From Bacillota bacterium (lineage in GTDB: Bacteria > Bacillota > Clostridia > Christensenellales > UMGS416), in contig JAEYRH010000016.1 in the NCBI GenBank assembly GCA_023435705.1, positions 186,001 to 250,000 of the forward strand: a stretch of DNA of 64,000 nucleotides, in the 5' to 3' direction. Both the position numbers and the translations under genes were made by a program. Below the pieces are notes generated by a model. The model saw nothing but the letters and a program-made list of their open reading frames with translations, searched no databases and was not told the DNA's origin. Shown here in pieces: positions 34,162-43,065 of this stretch. Position 1 is the stretch's first letter. Each line of letters begins with the position of its first letter.

Positions 34162-35121
34162 ATGCCGTTGATTGATATGCCATTGGATCAACTGAAGACC
34201 TATATGGGCATTAACCCCTGCCCTGGTGACATAGACCGCTATTGGGACAGCGCCATCGCCGAAATGAAGGCAGTAGACCCAAAGATGGAGTTGATCCCGG
34301 CAGAATTTCAGGCGCCGTTTGCCGAGTGCTTTGACATGTATTTCTCCGGCGTGCGCGGCGCGAGGGTGCATGCAAAGCTGCTCCGACCGAAACAAGCCGG
34401 CAAGCCTCATCCGGCAGTGCTGATGTTTCATGGTTATTCTGGAAGCGCCGGAGACTGGAGTGACAAGCTGGGCTATGTAGCTGCAGGCTACACAGTGGCT
34501 GCGATGGACGCCCGGGGTCAGGGGGGACGCTCAGAAGATGTGGGCGGTGTCCACGGCAACACGCTTCATGGCCATATCATCCGCGGTCTGGACGACACGC
34601 CGGACAAACTTCTGTTCCGAGATATTTTTCTGGACACAGCAGAACTTGCCCGCATTGTGATGGCGATGCCCGATGTGGACCCGGCCAGGGTAGGCGCCAC
34701 CGGAGGATCACAGGGTGGCGCGCTCACAATCGCCTGCGCCTGTCTGGAGCCCGGCATCAAGCGGGCAGCAACGGTTTTCCCATTTTTATGTGATTACCGT
34801 CGCGTGTGGGAAATGGATCTGGCAAAGGATGCATATTCAGAGCTGCGTGAATACTTCCGTTACTTCGATCCACAGCACAAGCACGAAGATGAAATCTTCC
34901 TCAAACTGGGGTACATTGATCTTCAGCACTTGGTGAAGCGTATTGGAGGCGATGTACTGATGTTGACCGGGCTCATGGATACCATCTGCCCGCCATCCAC
35001 GCAGTTTGCGGCTTATAACAAGATCACAAGCCCAAAGAAGATGATAATCTATCCCGATTTCGGCCATGAAAACCTTCCCGGCTCTGCCGACATCATTTTC
35101 GACTACATGATGGGGCTATAG
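34162..35121 (+). CDS. AXE1-family acetyl esterase (acetylxylan / cephalosporin C deacetylase type)
   Basis: A 319-residue alpha/beta hydrolase of carbohydrate esterase family 7 type, removing acetyl groups from xylo-oligosaccharides and other acetylated small molecules. It starts MPLIDMPLDQLKTYMG as the family does. HGYSGSAGDW forms the oxyanion region, ATGGSQGGAL the nucleophile elbow with the catalytic serine, GLMDTICPPSTQFAAYN supplies the Asp region and DFGHEN the histidine. No signal peptide, so it acts on imported oligosaccharides. AGGAGG at 34149-34154 supports the start. No xylan genes lie nearby. Confidence 0.92.
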   Translation: MPLIDMPLDQLKTYMGINPCPGDIDRYWDSAIAEMKAVDPKMELIPAEFQAPFAECFDMYFSGVRGARVHAKLLRPKQAGKPHPAVLMFHGYSGSAGDWSDKLGYVAAGYTVAAMDARGQGGRSEDVGGVHGNTLHGHIIRGLDDTPDKLLFRDIFLDTAELARIVMAMPDVDPARVGATGGSQGGALTIACACLEPGIKRAATVFPFLCDYRRVWEMDLAKDAYSELREYFRYFDPQHKHEDEIFLKLGYIDLQHLVKRIGGDVLMLTGLMDTICPPSTQFAAYNKITSPKKMIIYPDFGHENLPGSADIIFDYMMGL

Positions 35122-35148
35122 CAGCAGCTTTTTTCCGCAGAAGTGAAT

Positions 35149-35200
35149 AAATCCCTCCCATTCCGAAAGACTAAAAGTCAGGAAACAATGGGAGGGATTT
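35149..35200 (+). promoter_or_regulatory. Perfect 14-bp inverted repeat enclosing the dacF ribosome binding site
   Basis: AAATCCCTCCCATT (35149-35162) pairs exactly with AATGGGAGGGATTT (35187-35200). The loop has a nested GACT/AGTC stem (35169-35172, 35176-35179). The right arm contains the whole GGGAGGG Shine-Dalgarno (35190-35196) for the ATG at 35206. In a transcript that includes the left arm the site would be closed; it may also end the esterase transcript, though no T-tract follows. Confidence 0.7.
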
Positions 35201-35205
35201 CTTAT

Positions 35206-36408
35206 ATGGTTAAGAAACTGACTGCACTCCTTCTGACTCTATTGCTTGCACTGGCTCCCGCGGGGCTGGCATTGGCGGACACGGGATCATCCGACTCAAC
35301 CAATGCGGCAAAGGAGGCATCGGCTCCTCCGGCTTCCGATCCGTTCAAATTTGCCTGCAAAGCGGCACTGCTTATGGATGCGGACACCGGAAAAGTGCTT
35401 TATGAAAAAAACGCTGACGATAAGTTGCCGGTTGCCAGCGTAACAAAGATCATGACACTGCTTCTGACCTTTGAGGCATTGGACCAGGGCAAGTTCAGCC
35501 TGGACGAGGAAATCACCGTGAGCAAACAGGCTGCCGGCATGGGAGGGTCTCAAGCCCTGCTGGATGCCAACGGGAAATATCAAGTGGGCGAGCTCATCAA
35601 GTCCATCATCGTGGCCTCTGCCAACGATTCCAGTGTGGCACTGGCCGAGACCATTGCGGGGTCAGAAGATCTGTTTGTGGAGATGATGAATAACCGTGCA
35701 GAACAATTGGGCATGACAAATTCTCACTTTGTGAACTGCACAGGCCTTCCTGCAGCAGATGCCCATACCACCGCGAGGGATGTATCCATGATGTCTCAGG
35801 CCCTGATCCGACACCCGATGTTCTTTCAATACAGCAAGGTTTGGATGTTTGATATGCAGCATAGTGGCGGCAGGATTACGCAATTGAGCAACACCAATAA
35901 ACTCACGCGGTTCTATGATGGATGTGACGGCATTAAGACCGGCAGCACAGATGAAGCCGGATATTGCCTTTCTGCCACGGCGAAACGAGGTGATAGCCGC
36001 TTCATCGCTGTGATCCTTGGTGCCAACACCAGCGCCGAACGCAATGATTCTATTGGGAAAATGCTCGATTATGCCTTTGCAACTTATAAAAACGTGGCTC
36101 TGTATAATGAAGGCGATATCGTGCAGAACAACATTACTGTGTGGGGCGGGCAATTGAAATCGTTGAACGCCGTTTCACCGCAGAAAGTATCAGTGCTGGT
36201 CAAAAAAGGCGAAGAGAACAAGGTTAGCAAGCAGGTGAGTATATATGATCCTATCCAGGCGCCGGTTGAACAAGGAGCACAAATCGGCATGGTAAAGGTC
36301 TATTTGGATGGCCAGGAAATTGCCGAATACCCGTTGATTGCCGACAGGGATGTGCTTGAGGCTGGATTCTGGACCAACTTTGTTAAGATTCTGGATTCGT
36401 TCAAATAG
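35206..36408 (+). CDS. dacF: D-alanyl-D-alanine carboxypeptidase, DacF type
   Basis: Penicillin-binding protein of peptidase family S11 that trims the terminal D-Ala of peptidoglycan stem peptides; in B. subtilis DacF acts in spore cortex formation. The 400-residue product has a signal peptide (about 1-25) and the active-site triad SVTK (S78-K81), SAN (138-140) and KTG (244-246), then a C-terminal beta domain and an amphipathic tail (FWTNFVKILDSF) for membrane attachment. MVKKLTALLL at 35206 is the natural signal-peptide start; upstream codons lie in the hairpin. Whether it is the spore (DacF) or vegetative (DacA) enzyme is inferred only from similarity. Confidence 0.92.
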   Translation: MVKKLTALLLTLLLALAPAGLALADTGSSDSTNAAKEASAPPASDPFKFACKAALLMDADTGKVLYEKNADDKLPVASVTKIMTLLLTFEALDQGKFSLDEEITVSKQAAGMGGSQALLDANGKYQVGELIKSIIVASANDSSVALAETIAGSEDLFVEMMNNRAEQLGMTNSHFVNCTGLPAADAHTTARDVSMMSQALIRHPMFFQYSKVWMFDMQHSGGRITQLSNTNKLTRFYDGCDGIKTGSTDEAGYCLSATAKRGDSRFIAVILGANTSAERNDSIGKMLDYAFATYKNVALYNEGDIVQNNITVWGGQLKSLNAVSPQKVSVLVKKGEENKVSKQVSIYDPIQAPVEQGAQIGMVKVYLDGQEIAEYPLIADRDVLEAGFWTNFVKILDSFK

Positions 36409-36417
36409 AGAGCAGAG

Positions 36418-36455
36418 CCGAGACCCCATCTTCCGCGCAGAAGATGGGGTCTCGG
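36418..36455. terminator. Perfect 16-bp hairpin after dacF
   Basis: Arms 36418-36433 and 36440-36455 match exactly around CGCGCA; only TTATATTC follows. Long stem without a strong T-tract, like the one after spoIIQ. Confidence 0.7.
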
Positions 36456-36524
36456 TTATATTCACCCCTCTATACTCATATGCATTACCAGTAATGCAGT
36501 ATCAACATCAAGGGGTGATCTCAT

Positions 36525-36947
36525 ATGAAGCCCAGAAACAAGCTGAAAACGTTTTCAGAAAACATGTCTAACAGCTACGGAATGGCGTGGGATGTGGCAT
36601 TGGGCACCGGTGGGGCGCTGCTGGCGGCAGTGATCTATGTGGCGGTGTTTGCCTTATGCGTGAAGCTTTTCCATGTCAGCGAGAATGCGATACCAATTGT
36701 CAACCAGGTTTCCAAGGTGCTCTGCATCCTGTTTGGTGCATGGCTGTCGGTGCGCAGGCACCCGGTGAAGGGTTGGCTCAGGGGTGGGCTTTCTGGTCTG
36801 ATATACATCCTGCTGGCCTTTGTGGTGTTTTCGGCTATTGATGGGGATTGGTCAGTTGGCTGGCCCTTCCTGTCCGATGTGCTGATGGGTGCTGCAGTGG
36901 GCGCTATCGGCGGCATGTTGTTTGTGAACCTTAGAAAAAACAAATAG
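36525..36947 (+). CDS. TIGR04086 family membrane protein
   Basis: A 140-residue integral membrane protein with about four membrane segments, preceded by a basic N terminus. The glycine pattern GGALLAAVIYVAVFAL and the C-terminal GAAVGAIGGMLF match the TIGR04086 family (B. subtilis YrzE-like) found in many Bacillota. No function is known. In some relatives the gene lies near secDF or protein export genes, but not here. GGGGTG lies about 9 bases upstream. The TAG stop is inside the following hairpin. Confidence 0.78.
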   Translation: MKPRNKLKTFSENMSNSYGMAWDVALGTGGALLAAVIYVAVFALCVKLFHVSENAIPIVNQVSKVLCILFGAWLSVRRHPVKGWLRGGLSGLIYILLAFVVFSAIDGDWSVGWPFLSDVLMGAAVGAIGGMLFVNLRKNK

Positions 36948-36974
36948 GGTTTGCCGGTTTGCGGCAAACCCTAT
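36944..36974. terminator. Perfect 13-bp hairpin between convergent genes
   Basis: ATAGGGTTTGCCG (36944-36956) pairs with 36962-36974 around GTTTG. It overlaps the stop codon of the membrane protein gene and could end both it and the convergent rlmI-like gene. Confidence 0.75.
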
Positions 36975-36999
36975 ATCATTTGAGTAAAATTGTATAAGT

Positions 37000-38169
37000 C
37001 TAGAACACTTGGGCTATCACGCACTTTAAGTAGTCAGTCTCCGGCGCGGCCAATAGGTGAGGGTGATCCTTCGCCTGGCCGCGCGTTTCGATCACCCGAA
37101 TGGCCTTGCCGGCATCCAGCGCTGCTGCGTTCATCATCTCCAGAAAAAGCGGCAGCGTCATGTGGTGCGAGCAGGAGCAGGTTACTAGATATCCGCCCGG
37201 CTTTAAAAGCTTCATCGCCCGCAGATTAATGTCCTTATACCCCCGGGAGGCGCTTTTAACAGCGTCTCTGTTCTTGGCAAAGGCGGGGGGGTCCAGGATA
37301 ATTGTGTCATACTGCTCCTTGTCCGCCTGCAGCGAGCGCAGGTGGTCAAAAGCGTTGGCGGCCACAAATCGGCACCGGCTCTCAAACCCGTTGAGCTTGG
37401 CCAGTATGGCTGCACGGTTTACGGCCTCCTCAGAAATGTCTACGCCGGTCACGTCAACCGCGCCGTAACGTGCGGCATGCAGTGAAAATGAACCGATGTG
37501 GCAGAAACAGTCCAGCACCTTGCCGCCCTTCACAAACGGTGCGATGGCTGCCCGGTTCTCCCGCTGGTCTAAAAAGTAGCCCGTTTTTTGGCCATTCTGG
37601 ATGTCAACCGCAAGCTTTATGCCGTTCTCCTCAATCACAACCTGAGTCTCAAAGCTGCCGCGTAGCACACCCTTGTATTGCTCAAGCCCTTCCAGGTCGC
37701 GCACGGGCACATCATTACGTTCATAAATGCCCTTCACGCCGGGTAATGCCATCAACACCTCTGCAACAAGCGGTTTCAGCCTTTCCATGCCCAGAGAAAG
37801 TGTCTGCATCACCAGCACGTCATGGAACTTGTCCACTATGAGCGCTGGCAGGAAGTCGCTTTCGGCATTGATCAGGCGGCAGGCGTTCAGCACACCGAGC
37901 CTTGCCCGCAGGTCAACAGCTTGCTTGATTCGAGCTTCGATGAATGCGCTGTCGATTGACTCATCCTTACGGGTGAGCATTCTCAGTGATATCTGAGACT
38001 TGGGATTGTAATAGCCCCGGCCAAGAAAACGATTACCCTCTGCATGCACATCCACAACGTCACCAGGTAATGTTTCCGTGTCTGCATGAACGATATCAGA
38101 AGCGAACACCCATGGGTGCCCACCCTCAATGCGCCGTCTGCCTTTTTGATTAACGATCAGTTTGCCCAT
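37000..38169 (-). CDS. RlmI-like SAM-dependent rRNA methyltransferase
   Basis: A 389-residue class I methyltransferase of the RlmI/YccW family (23S rRNA m5C1962 in E. coli). An N-terminal PUA domain begins KGRRRIEGGHPWVF, followed by an RNA-binding linker and the Rossmann domain: VLDCFCHIGSFSLHAARYGA binds SAM, GVDISEEAVNRA is the acidic strand, and LDPPAFAKNRD the motif IV catalytic loop; CSCSHHMT carries further cysteines. RlmI-type activity is inferred from the fold order; the exact target base is not certain. The ATG at 38169 starts at the PUA domain. Confidence 0.9.
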   Translation of the reverse strand: MGKLIVNQKGRRRIEGGHPWVFASDIVHADTETLPGDVVDVHAEGNRFLGRGYYNPKSQISLRMLTRKDESIDSAFIEARIKQAVDLRARLGVLNACRLINAESDFLPALIVDKFHDVLVMQTLSLGMERLKPLVAEVLMALPGVKGIYERNDVPVRDLEGLEQYKGVLRGSFETQVVIEENGIKLAVDIQNGQKTGYFLDQRENRAAIAPFVKGGKVLDCFCHIGSFSLHAARYGAVDVTGVDISEEAVNRAAILAKLNGFESRCRFVAANAFDHLRSLQADKEQYDTIILDPPAFAKNRDAVKSASRGYKDINLRAMKLLKPGGYLVTCSCSHHMTLPLFLEMMNAAALDAGKAIRVIETRGQAKDHPHLLAAPETDYLKCVIAQVF

Positions 38170-38207
38170 TTGATACCTCAGCGGATCAGTATTGGCTTAT
38201 TATACCA

Positions 38208-39584
38208 TCAATCATCCAGGAAAACGCTTTGCTCCTTAAGGGTTTTGCGCAACAAACGGACATCCAGTTCCCTTGGCTGGACTCCCTGCTTGGCGCAAAG
38301 GGCCGCGGCCGTACCCACCGCCTGGCCTTGCGCCATGCAGGACACTGTGTTGCGAGTGGACATATGAGCGTCCCAGGTGCTGGTGATCAGGCGGCCCGCC
38401 ACGAGTAGCCCTTCGACGCCGTTGGGGATGAACGCCCGATAGGGGATGCCAAACCAACCACCGTTCTTGATCATGATGCGGGGTGCGCAATCATGGAAGC
38501 CATAGAGCATCACCTCGTCTTCAAAACGCGCGCAGTTCACAATTTCATCCAGCGACATGTCATGACCGCACTCAACCACCCTGGTGTAACGAACCCCGGC
38601 GCTCACGGGGGTCCAGTCCAGATAGGCGTGTTCAAATCCCGGGATGTGCTCCTTAAGCATGCCGGCCATTGTGTGCACTTGTTTGCGCAGCTTGATGATG
38701 GCCTGGGATAGTTCTTCTGTATTGGTTGCATCCACATTTGGGAGAGATGCGGAGTTGATATAGTTGTAGTTACCGTCATGCAGCGCCGCGCCGAGCGGGC
38801 CCCACATACCGGTTTTATCCATATACTCTTTGAACAGCTCGATCCTTTTTAGGTTGAACCCCAGCCGAATCACATCGTCGGTGTCGCTACCCTTGTCATG
38901 ATGGATGATCTGCGTGACCATATCGTTGCTTTCAAGGAATTCCAGCAGCCTTGGCATGTTCACACCGGCCATGCCGAAGGGCATCCCTACGGCTGTTGTG
39001 GCATGTTGCTTGATGAATTTGGCGCCTCCCTTGGCTGCCACATCGCCATCGCCTGTGGTGTCGATCACCGTATGGGCCATGATGGCTTCCCGACCTGATT
39101 TCCCTTCAATCACAACGCCGTTTAGCGTGTTGCCTTCACAAACCGCATCCACAACCATCGTGTTGAGCAGCACGCGCACACCGGCTTCCTCCATCATGTC
39201 GAAGGCAAGACCCTTGAAAATCTCCCAATCTATCAGCGTAATGATCGAATCATAACTGCCGCCTTTTTCCGCTTCCAGATGGCCCGGCGAACCGCCGCAA
39301 GCCACGAGCCTGTCCACGATTTCGCTGGCAATGCCTCTGACCACCTGCACTTTCTCAACGCCGGGAAATGCTTTGTACAGGTTAAAGAAGCTGTGAAGCG
39401 GGCCGGCGCCGTTAATCATCGTGCCGCCCAGGAAACCATAACGATCAAGCAGTATAGTCCTTGCACCGTTTCGCGCGGCTGCGAGTGCGGCAACAATGCC
39501 GGCTGTGCCGCCTCCGGCCACGACAACGTCACATTCATAATTGACTGGTGTACGCAATGTTTCCGTGATGAAGTGTGTGCTCAT
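38208..39584 (-). CDS. FAD-dependent oxidoreductase (FAD_oxidored family)
   Basis: A 458-residue flavoprotein of the PF12831 type. The dinucleotide motif CDVVVAGGGTAGIVAALAAA is near residue 20, LDRYGFLGGT contacts FAD, and VIDTTGDGDVAAKGGA is the second ribose/pyrophosphate loop. The C-terminal region has GLLVAGRLITSTWDAHMSTRNT, typical for the family. No signal peptide. Substrate unknown; relatives are often next to sugar or polyol catabolism genes, but no such neighbour exists here. Start at 39584 has GGCGGA about 9 bases upstream. It diverges from spoIIIAA. Confidence 0.88.
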   Translation of the reverse strand: MSTHFITETLRTPVNYECDVVVAGGGTAGIVAALAAARNGARTILLDRYGFLGGTMINGAGPLHSFFNLYKAFPGVEKVQVVRGIASEIVDRLVACGGSPGHLEAEKGGSYDSIITLIDWEIFKGLAFDMMEEAGVRVLLNTMVVDAVCEGNTLNGVVIEGKSGREAIMAHTVIDTTGDGDVAAKGGAKFIKQHATTAVGMPFGMAGVNMPRLLEFLESNDMVTQIIHHDKGSDTDDVIRLGFNLKRIELFKEYMDKTGMWGPLGAALHDGNYNYINSASLPNVDATNTEELSQAIIKLRKQVHTMAGMLKEHIPGFEHAYLDWTPVSAGVRYTRVVECGHDMSLDEIVNCARFEDEVMLYGFHDCAPRIMIKNGGWFGIPYRAFIPNGVEGLLVAGRLITSTWDAHMSTRNTVSCMAQGQAVGTAAALCAKQGVQPRELDVRLLRKTLKEQSVFLDD

Positions 39585-39741
39585 GATGGTGTCCGCCTTT
39601 CCTGGCTGCTTGGAATTGGCCAATGCAAGTATATTTCATTCCACCCGTGAACTCAAGGAACCCACCTAGTTTTATTGAGCAATGTGTTGTGTGTACTATT
39701 CATCCATCGGCACACATATGTATTGTCAGGGTGATGGCGGG

Positions 39742-40740
39742 ATGCCAAACGATTTCGCGCAGCACGATTGGCGCGGTGACATACTGAATATTCTTCCCAA
39801 CCGGATTGCACAGGCTGTGGCCGGCTTGGATGGGTCCTTGGCAGAACGGACGATTGAGCTTCGGCTCGGAGAAAACAGACCGATGCTTTTGCTGGACCAA
39901 CGACGGGATTACTACATCACCCAGGATGGCAGCGTTACACTCTCTCCGGCAGGGGCTCTTTCCATGAAACCGGAAGAATGCCGGGATTTTATGGACTACA
40001 TCACCAAGTTCTCAGCCTACGCATTTGCAGATGAGCTCAAGAACGGCTTCCTGACGCTGAAAGGCGGTTATCGTGTGGGAATCGCAGGCAGGACGGTCGT
40101 GAGTGACGGGATGATTTCAGGCTTTGGCTGTTGCAGTTCATTCTGCATCCGCATTCCCAGAGAGGTGCGGGGCTCGGCATCCGACTTAAGCCGCCGCATC
40201 CGAGACGGCGGCAGGTTCCTCAACACTCTTATCGTCTCGCCACCGGGCATGGGCAAAACCACGCTTCTACGGGATCTTGCACGAGTACTTGGCACCGATG
40301 GTCCCTCCCGGCCAGGGTTACGCATCGCTGTAATTGACGAGCGCAGCGAGATCTCCGGGGGGCTGGGTGCACGGCGATTCGATGTTGGCGCAAAAACAGA
40401 TGTTCTGGATGGATGCCCGAAATCACAGGGCATCATCCTTGCGCTGAGGAGCCTGAACCCACAGGTTATTATGACTGATGAGGTCGGCCGCCTGGAGGAC
40501 GCTACAGCACTGGAGGATGCGATGAATTGCGGTGTTGGCATCGTAGCCACTGCGCATGGAGGAGGAATGGAAGACATTCTCCGAAGGCCGGTGCTGCGAT
40601 CCATGGTGGAGAGTGGTCTATTTCACTTGTTTGTGGTAATAGACGGCTCAAGGGGGATTGGTGCCATCACGGAAATTAATCTTGAGCTTAATCGAGGGCT
40701 TGGTGCCCATTTTGCCAGGAAAGTGAGCCAGGAGCAATGA
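39742..40740 (+). CDS. spoIIIAA: Stage III sporulation protein AA, secretion-type ATPase
   Basis: Mother-cell ATPase, related to type II/IV secretion and pilus ATPases, that powers the SpoIIIA-SpoIIQ channel and is needed for sigma G activity. The 332-residue product has Walker A SPPGMGKTTLLRDLA near residue 167, VIDERSEI, and Walker B-like PQVIMTDEVGR. The start is taken as ATG 39742, with AGGGTGATGG a few bases upstream; ATG 39718 or 39682 would extend it without RBS support. First of eight overlapping or tightly spaced genes in the standard order. A sigma-E promoter is expected but I found no convincing match. Confidence 0.95.
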   Translation: MPNDFAQHDWRGDILNILPNRIAQAVAGLDGSLAERTIELRLGENRPMLLLDQRRDYYITQDGSVTLSPAGALSMKPEECRDFMDYITKFSAYAFADELKNGFLTLKGGYRVGIAGRTVVSDGMISGFGCCSSFCIRIPREVRGSASDLSRRIRDGGRFLNTLIVSPPGMGKTTLLRDLARVLGTDGPSRPGLRIAVIDERSEISGGLGARRFDVGAKTDVLDGCPKSQGIILALRSLNPQVIMTDEVGRLEDATALEDAMNCGVGIVATAHGGGMEDILRRPVLRSMVESGLFHLFVVIDGSRGIGAITEINLELNRGLGAHFARKVSQEQ

Positions 40741-41270
40741 TTGTACTTCGGATTCTGATAGCTATCGTGCTTCTTGCTTTGAGTGTACTGTTGGCGCGGA
40801 TGAAGACGCAAAAGCTTGAGTTGCGGTCAAAAGCTCTTGGAGATTTCATGAGCATGTCTCGTCAGTTGGAAGGGCTGATCCGCGTGAATGGCCGGACTAT
40901 TCCCGATGCGATGATGGATTGTTCTGGGCGGAACCCAAGTAACTGGATCGGTGCATACACCCAAACCCTGTCAGAATTGTATCAAGGGAAGCACCAATCC
41001 GGGAGTATATGGGGTGACGGGCTGGATTTGACTGCGAAACAGTGGGAAGAGGCGGCTGCGCTCACTGATGAAGACCGGCAGATCATTGTGTTGTTTGGAG
41101 ACCAGCTGGCATCATCAGATATGAAGTCAATCGGTGAAAATTATGCGTTTCTATACAGCCGAATTGGCGAGACTCTGCAGACGTCTGACAGAGATAAGGC
41201 GGTGAAGGGTAAGCTTTACAACACCGTCGGTATGCTGGCTGGGCTAGCCGCAGCAATTATCGTACTATGA
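40737..41270 (+). CDS. spoIIIAB: Stage III sporulation protein AB
   Basis: A 177-residue membrane protein related to GspF/T2SF platform proteins; part of the SpoIIIA complex. It has an N-terminal membrane segment (about 2-18), a soluble helical middle with ELRSKALGDFMSMSRQLEG, and a C-terminal segment AGLAAAIIVL. The start overlaps the spoIIIAA stop as ATGA. Length and order match the family (171 residues in B. subtilis). Confidence 0.93.
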   Translation: MIVLRILIAIVLLALSVLLARMKTQKLELRSKALGDFMSMSRQLEGLIRVNGRTIPDAMMDCSGRNPSNWIGAYTQTLSELYQGKHQSGSIWGDGLDLTAKQWEEAAALTDEDRQIIVLFGDQLASSDMKSIGENYAFLYSRIGETLQTSDRDKAVKGKLYNTVGMLAGLAAAIIVL

Positions 41271-41283
41271 TGGAGGGATGCAA

Positions 41284-41481
41284 ATGAGTATTGACATCGT
41301 ATTCAAGATCGCAGCTGTTGGGATTCTGGTAACCATTCTCAATCAGGTGCTTGCCCGCTCAGGCAGGGAAGAAATGGCGATGATGACCACACTTGCCGGG
41401 CTGGTCATTGTCCTGTTTATGGTCATCGACATGATTGCAGATTTGTTCCAGAATGTGCGGAACGTCTTTCAATTCCAATGA
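41284..41481 (+). CDS. spoIIIAC: Stage III sporulation protein AC
   Basis: A 65-residue membrane protein with two hydrophobic helices, typical of SpoIIIAC. TGGAGGG at 41271-41277 is 6 bases from ATG 41284 but adjoins ATG 41278, so 41284 is chosen. It carries the VLARSGREEMAMM loop and the helix VLFMVIDMIADLF that resembles the repeat in SpoIIIAD. Confidence 0.93.
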   Translation: MSIDIVFKIAAVGILVTILNQVLARSGREEMAMMTTLAGLVIVLFMVIDMIADLFQNVRNVFQFQ

Positions 41482-41496
41482 GGAAAGGGGAAGGCA

Positions 41497-41880
41497 ATGG
41501 ACATTCTGCGCATCGGAGCATTGGGAATTGTCGCGGCAGTGCTCTCGTTGGTGATCCGGCAATACCGGCCGGAGCTGGCGATGCAGATCGCGTTGGCTCT
41601 TGGCGTGATTGTGTTTCTGTTCTTGTCCGCACAATTAAGCGGCATCTCTTCTGTTGTGCAGACTTTATTTGCTCAAGCCGAAATCAAAAGCGAGTACTTT
41701 ATGACCATCCTGAAAGCAACAGGTATCGCTTTTATCACGGAGTTTGCCTCAGTCGCATGCAAAGATGCCGGAGAAATCTCCATCGCGCAAAAGGTGGAGA
41801 TCGGCGGCAAAGTGCTCATCGTCTTTCTGGCCATGCCAATGTTGATGGCGCTGCTCAACCAACTTCTGCAGCTCATGTGA
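41497..41880 (+). CDS. spoIIIAD: Stage III sporulation protein AD
   Basis: A 127-residue membrane protein with about four hydrophobic segments, carrying ILKATGIAFITEFASVACKDAGE, the conserved SpoIIIAC/AD motif. Reading is in a different frame from a longer open frame that covers the same bases and becomes spoIIIAE. AGGAAAGGGG is just upstream. It ends ATGTGA, overlapping the proposed GTG start of spoIIIAE. Confidence 0.93.
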   Translation: MDILRIGALGIVAAVLSLVIRQYRPELAMQIALALGVIVFLFLSAQLSGISSVVQTLFAQAEIKSEYFMTILKATGIAFITEFASVACKDAGEISIAQKVEIGGKVLIVFLAMPMLMALLNQLLQLM

Positions 41881-43061
41881 TCTGCTGCGCGCTGATTGTT
41901 GCAGTTCTTCTGCTTCTCGTCAATGGCGGACAGGCTTTCGCCTTGGATCCGCCTTCCGGAGATGAGCTCCAGCGGCAGATCGATCAAACTCTTCAGGAAA
42001 TCATTGAAGATTTGGACGTGAGCAGCCTCCAGGGGATGCTCGACGGCATGAGCAATGTGCCGCAGGAAATGAGCCAGGTCAAGCAGTTGATTCAAAAGAT
42101 TGCTACGGGCCAGTTCCAATATATGGGTGCTGACATTTTTGCGTTTCTCGTAGAGAGCGTGAAACGCCCGATCGCAAACGGTATTTTTCTGTTCTCAGAA
42201 TTGTTGCTGTTGATGATCATCTCCGGCATTCTTGCGCAACTGATGAAATCTTTCTCCACGGACGGAGCTGCCAAGATCGCCAATCTGATTGTTTATTCCG
42301 CTGCTGCAATCCTCATCGTTGGTGCGCTTTCATCAGCGATCAAAGCCACCAGCGCAGCGATTGACAGCCTTTTGAGTGTCTCTCAAAGCATTTTCCCTGT
42401 GCTGTCTATAATGCTGGCATCCACTGGCGGCTTTGCTTCCACAGCCGTATTGCAGCCTGCATGGTCCATTGTGCTGGAAACCACCTCATGGCTCACCAGA
42501 GAGGTTTTGATCCCTGCGGCTCTTTACGGTGGTGTTCTTGTTGTCGTAGGTAACCTGACAGAGAAGAACCTTTTATCAGAGCTGGGTGGCTTGATCCGCA
42601 GTGGGAGCATCTGGGTCGCTGGAGCCGTGATGACGGTGTTTGTCGCGATCGCGTCTATCCAGGGGAACGCAGCCATATCCTACGACGGCATCTCTTTTCG
42701 CGCGGCGAAATACGCAGTGGACAGTATGGTGCCCTATCTTGGCGGCATGTTTTCCGATATGGCAGACACGTTTGTTGGTTGTTCGCTGCTGGTGCGCAAT
42801 GCCGTGGGCATGGCTGGGCTGCTGGTAATGGTAATTGTGATTCTGGAGCCGGTGCTCTCTGCAGTAGCTGTGTATTTCGCATTCAAGCTTGCCGCAGCAC
42901 TGGCTGGCTCGCTGGAAAGCAAGCAAATGGCTGCGGTAATGGGGGAGTCAAGCAAGGTAGTGATGCTCCTGCTTGTCATCATGCTGATGAGCTTCGCAAT
43001 GTTGTTTTTCATGATAACAATAACGATCAACGCCGGGAACTCCATCCTGGCCATGAGGTAA
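41877..43061 (+). CDS. spoIIIAE: Stage III sporulation protein AE
   Basis: Polytopic membrane protein of the SpoIIIA channel; 394 residues, like the family. A cleavable signal-like helix (ICCALIVAVLLLLVN) opens the protein, a soluble region with repeated Gln-rich helices follows (about 20-85), then about eight membrane segments containing SVLIYSAAAILIVGAL-type helices, SGSIWVAGAVMTVF and ITININAGNSI-like C terminus. The start is GTG 41877, overlapping the spoIIIAD stop by 4 bases; upstream codons in this frame belong to the AC-AD region. The RBS is poor, so translation is probably coupled. Confidence 0.92.
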   Translation: MICCALIVAVLLLLVNGGQAFALDPPSGDELQRQIDQTLQEIIEDLDVSSLQGMLDGMSNVPQEMSQVKQLIQKIATGQFQYMGADIFAFLVESVKRPIANGIFLFSELLLLMIISGILAQLMKSFSTDGAAKIANLIVYSAAAILIVGALSSAIKATSAAIDSLLSVSQSIFPVLSIMLASTGGFASTAVLQPAWSIVLETTSWLTREVLIPAALYGGVLVVVGNLTEKNLLSELGGLIRSGSIWVAGAVMTVFVAIASIQGNAAISYDGISFRAAKYAVDSMVPYLGGMFSDMADTFVGCSLLVRNAVGMAGLLVMVIVILEPVLSAVAVYFAFKLAAALAGSLESKQMAAVMGESSKVVMLLLVIMLMSFAMLFFMITITINAGNSILAMR

Positions 43062-43065
43062 CGAG

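Noticed and set aside
39620..39741. Sigma-E promoter before spoIIIAA
   Set aside because: Pieces such as GTATATT and CATATGTA occur but not at the right distance from each other.
41478..41876. Longer spoIIIAE starting in the spoIIIAC tail
   Set aside because: This stretch is in a different frame from spoIIIAD, which has strong family features; residues before 41877 do not look like SpoIIIAE.
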